Positions 55,616 through 64,000 of a stretch of 64,000 nucleotides of DNA are shown piece by piece; the first letter of the stretch is position 1; each line of letters opens with the position of its first letter. The notes under the pieces were generated by a model. It saw only the letters and a list, made by a program, of their open reading frames with translations. It was not told the origin of the DNA and ran no database searches. Source of the DNA: Oscarella lobularis (lineage: Eukaryota; Porifera; Homoscleromorpha; Homosclerophorida; Oscarellidae). The DNA is taken from NCBI RefSeq assembly GCF_947507565.1, contig NC_089180.1:3472001-3536000 (forward strand), given 5' to 3'. The position numbers and the translations under genes were made by a program.

Positions 55616-56030
55616 TTGCATAACAGTAATTATTTCAGACAAATCGGGCGAAAAAAGTTAGAGCTAAGACCAAATTCATTTGTGGAAATGGCGACGAATC
55701 TACTCGAAAAATGCGATACTGTGGATAATTTCTTTATTCTCAGCGAGCACGTCAGTCAAGACCCACTGGAGAACTACTTCGGACAGCAGAGAGGCAGAGG
55801 TGGTCGCTGCGACAATCCCACCGTGCAGCAGTGTCTCCAGAACGCCGCATCTGTCAGGCTGCAGGTAGCATAGTCGCCCAATTGCCCGAAAGCCCGCACC
55901 TATTTATAACCTCTCAGGGATCACTTGCTCAGCTTCCTACACGCGGCAATTCGTCAAGAAAGCGACGGCAAAGCCCCCGGCTGACTATCTCAGACGCCTC
56001 CCAGTAAAAGCCAAAACTTGTGTCAAAGAA
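55616..56030 (+). pseudogene. P-element-type transposase, C-terminal exons (copy D)
   Basis: The exon to 55863 encodes SFVEMATNLLEKC, ILSEHVSQDPLENYFGQQRG and RCDNPTVQQCLQNAASVRLQ, then GTAGCA. A 53-bp intron ends CTCTCAG and leads to GSLAQLPTRGNSSRKRRQSP, a basic tail and a stop inside. The upstream catalytic exons are absent. No ORF2 copy follows on the other strand, unlike copies A and B. Confidence 0.65.
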
Positions 56031-56229
56031 GTGGCCTGTAGGGTTCTGAAATGGGTTCTATGAGGCCTGTTTTTGCGATTCCGCCATAGGAGGTAAGTTA
56101 GTAGCCTTGTTACTACCTTTGTCTTTTTAAGCTATGGGCCCAGTGACTGGCACTAACCCAGCGATTCTATCTTCTGTTTGACGGGACCCCGCTCTACGCT
56201 CCGTTCTTCAATTGATAGAATTTCAGTTT

Positions 56230-56870
56230 CTATGCACTTTTTCGAAGAAGAATTGGTGCAATTCGAAGGAGAAATAGGCTAAATCAACGCGTATGGAGAA
56301 CATTCCATTGCGCGATGTAACCCTAACGACGGTCTTGGACCGAGGACGATTGGTCCAAAATCCTGTTCTCGGACGATTTCTAGAAACTTGTCTGCAACCT
56401 ACCGTAAAGCATGGAGGCCTGAAGTTGATGGTTTGGGGAAGTATGTCCTCGAAAGGCGTGGGAACTCTCAAAGTAATCGAGGGGACGGTGACGTCGCAGA
56501 AGTATGTTCGTCTCCTTTCCACATGCCTACTTCAAGACGGACAGAAACTCATCGGCCGAAACTTCGAGTTTCAGCAACATAATGCTCCCTCACACACCGC
56601 GTCGGCCACGCGGCGATGGTTTGAACGGAAATACATCAAAGTAATGAGATGGCCCGCCTAAAGTCCGGATCTCAATCCTATTGAACATCTGTGGTACATC
56701 ATGAAGCGGAGAGTGGCTGAAAGATCGCCACAAAGTCGTCATCACCTAGAGGAAATTATAAAAGATGTTTGGGCTGAGATCGGGTCAGCCGAAACGGCGG
56801 CACTTGTTAACAGCATGCCAAGACGAGTCGCGGTGGTAATTAGGGCAAAAGGCGGGCCCACGAAGTATTA
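56230..56870 (+). pseudogene. Tc1-type transposase, decayed
   Basis: Includes WSKILFSDDF (first Asp, one frame over), CLQPTVKHGGLKLMVWG, FQQHNAPSHTA (family QDNAP.HTA, where the catalytic Asp reads His), and SPDLNPIEHLWYIMKRRV (Glu) after a TAA. A deletion has removed the segment between the first Asp and CLQPTVKHGG. The end reads NSMPRRVAVVIRAKGGPTKY. Confidence 0.7.
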
Positions 56871-57066
56871 GATTAGCCTAAACAAACAGTGGCTCTGCGT
56901 GTTGCAAGCTGCCTTCTGTACCTTAGGAGTTGTTGCTTTTTGAGTTTGTCACGGGTTCACACAGTTAAACTTGAGTTATCTAGTCAAACGTCTAGAATCT
57001 AGAATGCCTAGGGTGACTAAAACTTATGAGCGGTACTGTAATCACATAGTTGAATATTTTTGCCTT

Positions 57067-58690
57067 TTATTGCCTTTTCACTTCCACATTGCATCTTTTC
57101 CCACCTCCTTGATAGATGGATTCAATGACGTCAACCAAAAATTCGGCGGTTTTGCCAGCAAGGTAGGATATATTATGCCGATGGTGACGTTTGGTAAATG
57201 GAACAGAGAAGTTTTTCAAGAAGTCGAAGTAGAATTTTTTAGCACTTAGAACCTTTTCAATTTCGGCGATTTGACTTGCAGTTGCCCATGAGGGACATTG
57301 CCTCCTCAGCATGGAGTGAAAGACTTCGACTTTCTTTTCGGTAAAAACGTTCAAATGATTGGCAAACACCGTTTGCCATTCAGGAATAACAACTTCATAG
57401 TGCATAAAGTCACTTATTGCAGCTAACATTGATTTGTTGTAATGACGTCGTTTTTGCGTTATTAACATAATGCTTAGGCAAATAATTGCCAGCTGCCATT
57501 CTTCGTAGTGACTTCCTCTGATGATAGTTGAGTAGAAGAAAATAACTAGAGGCACGAGATCTTCCAGCAAATATCGCAGAAGAGCATACTCGACATCTTT
57601 GCAAAGCCTGAATATTCTGAGAATATCTTCTCTAATTAGAAGCCAGCCACCAAAGAGTGCCTCCAAAATAGAAAAGCCGCTTAAACCTCGGCTTACGTGG
57701 CAAGACTTTTTCTTTTCCAAAGAGGTGCTTAAAAAGTTCTGAAAAATAAATAGTATTCTTTAGGAAAAATATATTGACAATGAAATTTACTTTCAAGAAA
57801 CGGGTGATAAAATGACATAATATTTTCAGCAGCATTTAGATAAATGTGCAATGGTCCTAGCATTAGCATAAGAGAGTGATATATTGACCCGCTACGACTC
57901 TACTGAACGGGTTAGCTAAAAAACTTCTGAAATAAAATATTCTTACTCCTGCTATTAGTTTCTTCTGAGAGAAAAAGGTCGGCCAATCGCCAAAAGAAGG
58001 TAGGGCATTCTTTCTCAGATACTCTTTTAGAACCGGATGTTGCTCTAGAACGGCATCGATCACTTATTTGTACTCATCACGGGAATGCAACGACTGCTCA
58101 ATTTCGTCCAAAAGGCAAGTGCTGCTCAGGAGGTCCATATCTCGTTCGTCGGGAGAAGAATAACACCTATTGGGAAAACGGCATCAATTACACGTAATGA
58201 ATATATGCAAAACGTATACCTTAGTCTTTCTAAAGATTTCGTTATATCTGTGAGATCAATTTGTTTGAACGATGGTGGGAGGGACTTAAACCAAGTGTTT
58301 GAAAAAAGCAGTGATAAGTTCGTTTCGAAAAGATCCCCGATGCGCCCTAATTGTAGCTGTTCTTTAATTAGTGCATATATTTTTTATATTCTTACCGATA
58401 TTATTAATAATTAACAGATCCTCTACAGGTAGCCTCACTTGGCCAGTAGTGAATACTGGCACTCTCTGGCAGGGTGATGCTAGAGAGACTATGCTGAATA
58501 TCGGCGACACACGTTGCCATATGAATGGCTCTGGATAATTCCGCCGAGGTTGGGCGCTGAACTGCATGGATGCAGTGCAAGTCGTCAACGATAAGAATAA
58601 TCAGGTGCTGATTTTCTGCTGCTTTTGGTATTTTGTCTGTTGCTAGAAGAGCGTTGTCACTGCTGAGAGACTCTCTACATGATAACATCG
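57067..58690 (-). CDS. Unnamed TE-type multi-exon protein
   Basis: Exons: HLIILIVDDLHCIHAVQRPT (58620-58560); SRDEYK-stop-VIDAVLEQHPVLKEYL and NALPSFGDWPTFFSQKK (58090-57965); a short piece with FYHPFLESKFHCQYIF (57820-57760); a long exon (57720-57067) with YLLEDLVPLVIFFYSTIIRG, KRRHYNKSMLAAISD, LNVFTEKKVEVFHSMLRRQ and PSWATASQIAEIE. I have the impression that similar proteins with YNK...VE.FHS..R motifs are widespread in cnidarian and sponge genomes, but I do not know a name or function. A TAA near 58068 may lie in an intron or be a lesion. Confidence 0.4.
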
Positions 58691-58828
58691 CCAGATCGAT
58701 TTAGGGTGACCGCTAATGCACAGAGCTCTTCCGCATTTAAGGCCGCCATCTGAACACCCAGAGAGTGAAAGGTGAATACCGAAGTTGTTGGCTAGCGAAT
58801 TATTTTTCTATGTCAATAAATAGTTATT

Positions 58829-59110
58829 CTAATTAGTTAAGAAATAGAGTAAGATACGCGAGTTCGCTTCTAAGTCAACATCTTCGGCGAGTGCAACTAG
58901 ATACTCTTTCTGTGTCGATGGCACAGTTGACCGCGCAGCGCCGCCTTTCCAATGCAGTACGTCGTCTCTCAGATCAACATTTATCGCGCGCGGTTTCATA
59001 AAATCGAGTCCTAACAGCGGAGATCGCAACTCAACGCTGGTAATCCAAAACTCGTGCGTCGTTTCTAGGTTCTCGATGTGAACGGGCATTCCATGCTCCT
59101 AGGATAGAAG
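58829..59110 (-). mobile_element. Gypsy retropepsin fragment
   Basis: The minus frame reads MPVHIENLETTHEFWITSVE, LLGLDFMKPRAINVDLRDDV and LHWKGG. LLGLDFM is the ILGxDFL-type motif at the end of a Gypsy protease. The active-site D-S/T-G is not included. Confidence 0.55.
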
Positions 59111-59129
59111 GCGGTCGGATACAAGCAAG

Positions 59130-59518
59130 ACGAGAAGCTAACTCTTTCACACTGCTTTTTCCACGAGTTGCTTCCCTTGTTTGAACGCTTATCGGATAAA
59201 AATCTTCTGGAGAGGTGCAAAGACGTGTATACTCAAAATTCAAACGAGTCTTTTCACAACATTCTATGGAGCTATGCCCCAAAAGCAAAATGCCGTAGAG
59301 CCCTGTCAACTCTCATTGCTGCTCGAATTGCAGCTGGACAGTTCCACCATGGCTCTACTGTCTTTGCACGACTCCTCCAGGAAGTATTCCACGCTATTTT
59401 TGCCGACTTCGCTTTCCTTCTAGGCAGCTTCTGCAGTAGCTACACGAAAGCTGAAAGTCGACAACAAAGCCGTTCAAAACCGCGGCTTTCAAACCCTAAG
59501 ACGAAGAAATTTTCCTAG
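59130..59518 (+). pseudogene. Mutator-like transposase C-terminal fragment
   Basis: HELLPLFERLSDKNLLERCK followed by DVYTQNSNESFHNILWSYAPK and LIAARIAAGQFHHG matches the LSD.NLL.RC..GYTQN.NE.FN..LW segment of Mutator-like transposase-domain proteins in invertebrates. Only this end is present. Confidence 0.6.
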
Positions 59519-60930
59519 TCCTGATCGCTCTTCTGAACAAAACAACGACACTCTTCCAAAAGAAATTGCCGCTAAATACTTTTATAACACTCTTATAACT
59601 CTTATAATTTGTCTTCATATACTCGTTTCACTAATGGAACAATTTGGTGTTTGTGTCTGGGTGACGGTTTTGTGTCGAAATCAATATTGATCCCCGTCCA
59701 CTTATTATTTGTAAAAATTATGTTGAATAAATCTGTAACTTACTTTGTCTCTTTAATTAAATCGTCTTTATGTCACTGCTGTGAAGTAATGCTTGATGCC
59801 GGTCAATGGTTGCAATGGAAGCATTAACTAGAGGGTGCGGCTGCACTCCACTTAGTCTAAATCCAACCAGATTCCTTAGCATTTATAGATGTATGTCTAA
59901 TCAATACAAATCGACTCGCTTTTTTCATTTTCTTGTTCCAAGCAAAACTCGTAAATTTCAATCGTCCAAATGCTTTCATTGACCGTCACCCCAGATAGGA
60001 GTCGTTTGCAATGAATCTCCCCTCCAGTTGATCTCCCAACCAGAATCTTTTTTATCCAATTTCACTGCAAGCAGCAGTGCGATCATGTCGTCACTTCGAA
60101 CCGTTCCATTATCGCGGAATCGAGACGATAAACGATTCTAATTCGAAGATCCTTGTGATTCCTCCTTTGGGTAGATAATCTTGTCGATGACAACGCATCG
60201 TGCTCTCCGACAAGGTGGAGGAATCGTTCAACTTTAAATATCACAGTGCTGTTATTTCTGGGGGTCGCACAAGCTACATACAGGCTTCAAACGACTGACT
60301 TCCTCGGATATTTGCGTGAATGGCAGGCTGAAAATGAGCCAGTTTCTATGCTGTCTTTATTTCCTTTACACGACCATTCTACCCTTCTTTATTAAGTCCT
60401 GTATCTTTTTTTTGTAGTCGATTTCTAAGGATTAGTCGAATTCCGTCAAGAAATCGTGAATGGTGACATTTGTGAGTGTTACAAGGACGTCGCTGATCTG
60501 CGCACCAAAGCAGAAAAATCTTGTTAAGACGACGACAAAGTATATACAACTACGCTGACCGCTTTTGATACGAGTGACAGCAAATCTTTTGAGTTCGAAA
60601 TTATGGGCGTTGAGATAAAAATTGGCCTGGAAGTAAATTTTATTGTCATACAGCCAATGTACTATTGCCGCAGATAAAGCAGACGACCTAATCGGGTGCA
60701 AAGAATTGCTATTGACGATTGACGCTAGTTAATCAATCAATGCGGAAGACATGTTAACAGCGAGCTACAAGATTAGCGAAGTGAGCAAAGTGAGCCGATT
60801 ACAGCATGTTATTCAAGATATATTATTACAGACATAAAATTAAAACACAAATAAGCAACATACATATATATAGATATACTTGCTAATAACAAACACATAA
60901 TTAGTCCTTCCCATGTAAAAGTCCCACTTT
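59519..60930. other. Stretch without a supported gene
   Basis: Includes an AATAAA at 59726 and an unrecognised minus ORF (60432-60701). Some frames between 59980 and 60280 look vaguely pol-like but I cannot assign them. Confidence 0.4.
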
Positions 60931-61185
60931 GTCCATCTTCTCCTTCTTCTTTCCTTTTTCTATCTTTTCTTCTTCCCGTTCCTTCTTCGTTTCCTTTCTT
61001 TTCCTCTTCCTTGTTCTGTTTCACGCGTACCTTCACCATCTTCGCTTCCTTTTCTTCCTTTTTCTCTTTCTTCCTTTTTTCTTACTTTTTGTTTTCCTTT
61101 TTCCATTTTTGTACGTCTTCCTCTTCCTCCTTTTGCTTCTCTTCCTCCTTATTTTTCTCTTCCTCTTTCTGCATTATTCGCTTTT
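60930..61185. repeat. Polypyrimidine tract
   Basis: CTTCTTTCC-type low complexity for about 250 bp. Leu/Phe-rich + frames and Glu/Lys-rich minus frames are by-products. Confidence 0.75.
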
Positions 61186-61211
61186 GCTGGCGACGCTGGC
61201 CACCGCCCTAA

Positions 61212-61748
61212 ATGTCGTCGATGACGGAAACCAGCATTTTTACACCTCCGCCTCTCAGGCAAAGGAATTTTCATAGTAGAATCACTATATCACGGGAACA
61301 CGGCCGCGACCGCGGTTGTCGTTGTCGTCTTCGCCACCTCCGCGGCCGCGGCAAGCGCCGCCCGTTCCTTCGGTCGCTTTTGCAGGTCAAAATCGTCGTC
61401 GGTCATTTCGTAATCGATCTGACGAGAGAAAGCGATCGTTACGACGCGAAAAACGAAAGAGGAGCTGAGGAGGTGGGTCTCACCAGGGAGCCCAGCGACG
61501 TGGCGCCTTTGTCTTTCCGTTCCGCAGACGCACTCCTTCGCGAAGGACTGCGAGACGCGCTGCTGAGAGAAAATAAACGCGTGCAATTGACCGAAGGGGC
61601 TCCCGTTTACTCACGCAGCTTCGAATTGACGTCCGGAACTTCGTGCATTCTCTTCTCGGCCGCCCTGAATGCGGTCAACGTGCGTCGCGCGATCCGCTTC
61701 TCGGCCGGCGACTCGTCGACTTGTCGAGTCGTCGAGAATTTCACGTGA
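61212..61748 (+). CDS. CpG-rich ORF, unrecognised
   Basis: A 178-codon frame in a GC-rich, CpG-dense block quite unlike its AT-rich surroundings. Central part: ADALLREGLRDALLRENKRV and VYSRSFELTSGTS. On the opposite strand a frame starting MTDDDFDLQKRPKE is also open. The block could be a CpG-island-type promoter plus first exon on either strand. No domain recognised. Confidence 0.25.
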   Translation: MSSMTETSIFTPPPLRQRNFHSRITISREHGRDRGCRCRLRHLRGRGKRRPFLRSLLQVKIVVGHFVIDLTRESDRYDAKNERGAEEVGLTREPSDVAPLSFRSADALLREGLRDALLRENKRVQLTEGAPVYSRSFELTSGTSCILFSAALNAVNVRRAIRFSAGDSSTCRVVENFT

Positions 61749-62039
61749 TTTTGGAAGCCCCGGCTGCGCTCGCTGCACGTGAACCATCTATGCGTGAACC
61801 ACCAATTAAGAATGCGCCCTGGATAGATATAATATTTAGTATCCCTCATCGCTTCACATACGTTCCTCTGCTGCTAACTCATGGCTAATTTATGTATGGC
61901 CTATAAAATTAGAAGCATTTTTTGACGAAACAGCCTATTGATTAATTAAAGGCTATACTTTGGCCCTTGAGCATGTCGGAAATGATGTAGACAACTGTTT
62001 CTGGTATAAGGTATTCAAACACTTTGCTCGTCTATAAAA

Positions 62040-62640
62040 TAAATTTTCATTTATATGTGTGAGGTTTGTAGCAGTTTTTTACGTTTCGAAATAAATCCTC
62101 ATCAATGTCGAATAGTACGTTTTTCTTTGCCTTTCTTTTTTGTTTAACAAATCGCTCGATTAGAATAGGCAGTATCGTATCAATGATTTTCGACGGAAAA
62201 GTGAAAGGAGGTTTTCTTTCTGAGAAGACGTCCATGGTGATTAGTTAAGCCCTTGCTGGTACGACTCACTTTTTCCATTTCTTCCAAATCTAAAAATGTC
62301 AGTGTCTTTCACATCAACCTACAACTCAATATTGTCTTTGAAAAGGATTTATTGATCAAGTTCATATATTAACCTTCAATTGGTGAACTTGCTCTAAATG
62401 TTCCATCCGATTTTGAAGATATTGCTTGATGTCGTCCTTAGAAAGGGTTTTTAGTCTACCGCAGCGGAAGAAATTATTACTAGACACCATCAACGCATTA
62501 CACATATGGCATTTACAAGTTATTGATGAATTCAGACGTATGTTCCTCAGTGAAATCCGACTCCGAGCTGAGTACTACGACGTCATCGTTGTCATCGCTC
62601 TTAACGTCATCTTGTACGAAAATTAACAAAATTGCACATC
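62040..62640 (-). CDS. Short Cys/His protein with a SUMO-interacting-like motif, fragments
   Basis: The first piece (62630-62525) reads DDVKSDDNDDVVVLSSESDF, a strong match to a SUMO-interacting motif flanked by acids. One frame over comes CKCHMCNALM..NNFFRCGRL and DIKQYLQNRMEHLEQVHQLK (62525-62375). Further down is FPSKIIDTILPILIERFVKQ ending at 62047. Family unknown. Frame changes and short introns are unresolved. Confidence 0.3.
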
Positions 62641-63020
62641 TATTATTGGAGAAGTAACTATGGCCTACCGCTTCCTTTTCTTTCCTCCCGCGTAATTGGC
62701 TTTATGCAGTCATACAGTATCGTGGACGTTATCAATTTACGCACGTTTCCAGTGTCCGCCTAAATAGCGCTATCAAACTGCACATCATTTAGCCACTGTC
62801 ATTCTAACCTGCGTAAATTGAATTTCTGAGTTGAAGATTTATTTTAGAGCGTACTACACAACAAAAAACAGGTAACCTATTACGTTGATTTTTATAGTTA
62901 TTATTTCTTGCCATGATAACAAATATTCCGCAATCACATCCGTTATTTTTCCTTCTCTCGAATGGTACTTAAATTATGAAAATAAATGACACAAATAATT
63001 GTAAAATGTACATGCACAGT
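62641..63020. other. No gene seen
   Basis: AT-rich spacer upstream of the OTU-like gene. Confidence 0.5.
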
Positions 63021-63044
63021 TTTGACATTACGGAACGCGTCGAT

Positions 63045-63709
63045 AAGGCCTTAGAAAGAAACGATCTTCGTCGAAATTGCCAAGGATGGCTATTGCATTA
63101 CTTCCGCGTAGCGCTATGCTCTCAAAGAGCACGGCTATCAAAATCTTAGCCTAAATAGCATGCTAAAGGCTTTGAGAAAGGAGGTTCTGCAACACGCATC
63201 AATCTATCAGCCATGGATAACGGGAGACCTCAAAGATCAGGTAAATTTTATGCGGCTACTGTTTGCAGTAGACTTACTGTATAAGGGTTGCGATTGAAGG
63301 TTAACGCATACTGTTCCCGCGCTGTGTACGCAACGGACTTTGGAGACATCATCGAAAACGCCTTCTGTCAAGTATTCCAAATGAAATGCAATGTTGCACA
63401 ATTAGATGAGGCAGAGCGTGACCTACAATGCAGACATCTTGTCCTGTCGCGTCAAAGAGAAAAAGGTATAGGTTTCATAATTATTCTTCAAATCCATTGC
63501 CTATCGTTGCCTCTTTCCAACTCAATTTAGGAAACCCACTACCATCAGTTCGCATGATCCGCTATGCCAATCATTACGACGCTTTAGACGTCGACGGAGT
63601 GAACAGAAGTCCGACATTAATAACGATATCCGAAACCTCCGAGTCTGATGAAGATAGCGACAATGAGGCATTGAAATCACAGTCTTCAAAACTAAAAAAG
63701 TTAGCTTAG
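63045..63709 (+). pseudogene. OTU-like cysteine protease, with nonsense codon
   Basis: KETIFVEIAKDGYCITSA contains the DGxC catalytic start of OTU proteases. A TAG (63098-63100) follows at once, then RYALKEHGYQNLSL and LRKEVLQHASIYQPWITGDLKDQ to a GT donor at 63240. The next exon reads YATDFGDIIENAFCQVFQMK. The third has IRYANHYDALDVDG with the catalytic His (NHYDAL), then an acidic tail and TAG. OTU domains remove ubiquitin, and in invertebrate genomes they often ride on transposons. The TAG right after the active-site Cys suggests inactivation. Confidence 0.55.
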
Positions 63710-63712
63710 CAA

Positions 63713-64000
63713 TATGCCGTTGTGGAGCACAAAATCAATTTTGCTTATTTAGTAGCCCGCACTTTAGAGGCAATCGTGAAATACCGGTTTTTGAATATAG
63801 CAACATTGGCTTTCCTCCGGAAAAAGCTCTAGAAATTATTTGTCAGGCTCGTGAAGATCACCAAACACGGATTTGCTCCGACCATCCTATACGCTGTTCT
63901 GTCGGGGCAACTTTTTTGATTGACACACAAAAACTGAATCACGTTTACGATTACAAGTGCGATGACCACGGATCTTTTATTGCTCAAGGAGTACACCACT
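63713..64000 (+). CDS. TE-type protein, N-terminal part, runs off the window
   Basis: A frame open to the edge: ICRCGAQNQFCLFSSPHFRG, REIPVFEYSNIGFPPEKALE, REDHQTRICSDHPIRCSVGA, TFLIDTQKLNHVYDYKCDDH. The layout recalls N-terminal regions of TE-linked proteins in cnidarians and sponges. I know no name for it. It begins directly after the OTU-like frame ends, in a different frame, so it may be a further exon of the same gene. Confidence 0.4.

Noticed and set aside
60320-60350. TTCTATGCTGTC as an ORF2 element end
   Set aside because: Matches only about eight bases and lacks the rest of the leader.
61741-61760. TTTCACGTGATTTTGG as a fourth ORF2 leader
   Set aside because: Only the CACGTGAT core matches; the CAGCATAGAT end and an ORF2 gene are missing.

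Overview
The window reads as genomic DNA from an early-branching marine animal, most plausibly a sponge (possibly a homoscleromorph; that is a guess). Introns are short (about 50-90 bp) with GT/AG ends, AATAAA signals follow several genes, each ankyrin repeat sits on its own exon, and metazoan signalling domains occur (tyrosine-kinase-like, death domain). I see no rRNA, tRNA, CRISPR or prokaryotic operon. Nearly everything recognisable is a transposable element, a TE-borne accessory gene, or a fragment of either; few loci look like ordinary host genes (kinase pieces, the ankyrin-death gene, a HIRAN gene, a small three-exon gene at 26.7-27.2 kb).

Layout. 1-4.3 kb: kinase first exon with a nonsense codon, then Gypsy remnants with a short LTR. 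4.3-14.5 kb: a cluster built from P-element-type transposase genes and three copies of an unnamed gene, called ORF2 here. The ORF2 copies share a 50-51 bp leader (CAGCATAGAT...GTCACGTGAT) at fixed distance from the ATG, and two of them run tail-to-tail with a P transposase 3' exon. An ankyrin/death-domain gene lies between the third ORF2 copy and the only near-complete P transposase. 14.7-17.5 kb: Helitron, cut off at the Walker A motif, followed by a minisatellite. 18.1-22.0 kb: a head-to-head pair, one gene joining an NRF-1/EWG-type DNA-binding domain to a Ulp1 (C48) protease, the other a SWIM/HMGXB3-like gene ending at a short TTAGGG tract. 22.0-24.7 kb: broken IS630-like transposase and a HIRAN/zinc-ribbon gene.

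29-34 kb: Helitron and MULE fragments, then a two-gene ISL2EU-like (PIF/Harbinger) element with a THAP-DDE transposase and a SWIM-YqaJ-PHD protein. 35.4-37.0 kb: an ORF containing 128 uninterrupted GAA codons. 37.3-39.2 kb: an intact pogo/Tigger element inserted at a TA inside a Harbinger transposase. 41.5-45.7 kb: Tc1-like transposase, SHOCT protein and RecQ pseudogene. 46.4-49.8 kb: a DUF6589-like gene split by a second pogo-type element, again at a TA inside a coding exon. 52.5-64 kb: integrase and Gypsy fragments, kinase last exon, P and Tc1 fragments, an unnamed TE-type multi-exon gene, a Mutator-like fragment, and an OTU-like protease gene at the right edge.

Family names come from reading motifs by eye without database searches. 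Exon joins are inferred from GT/AG sites and reading frame.
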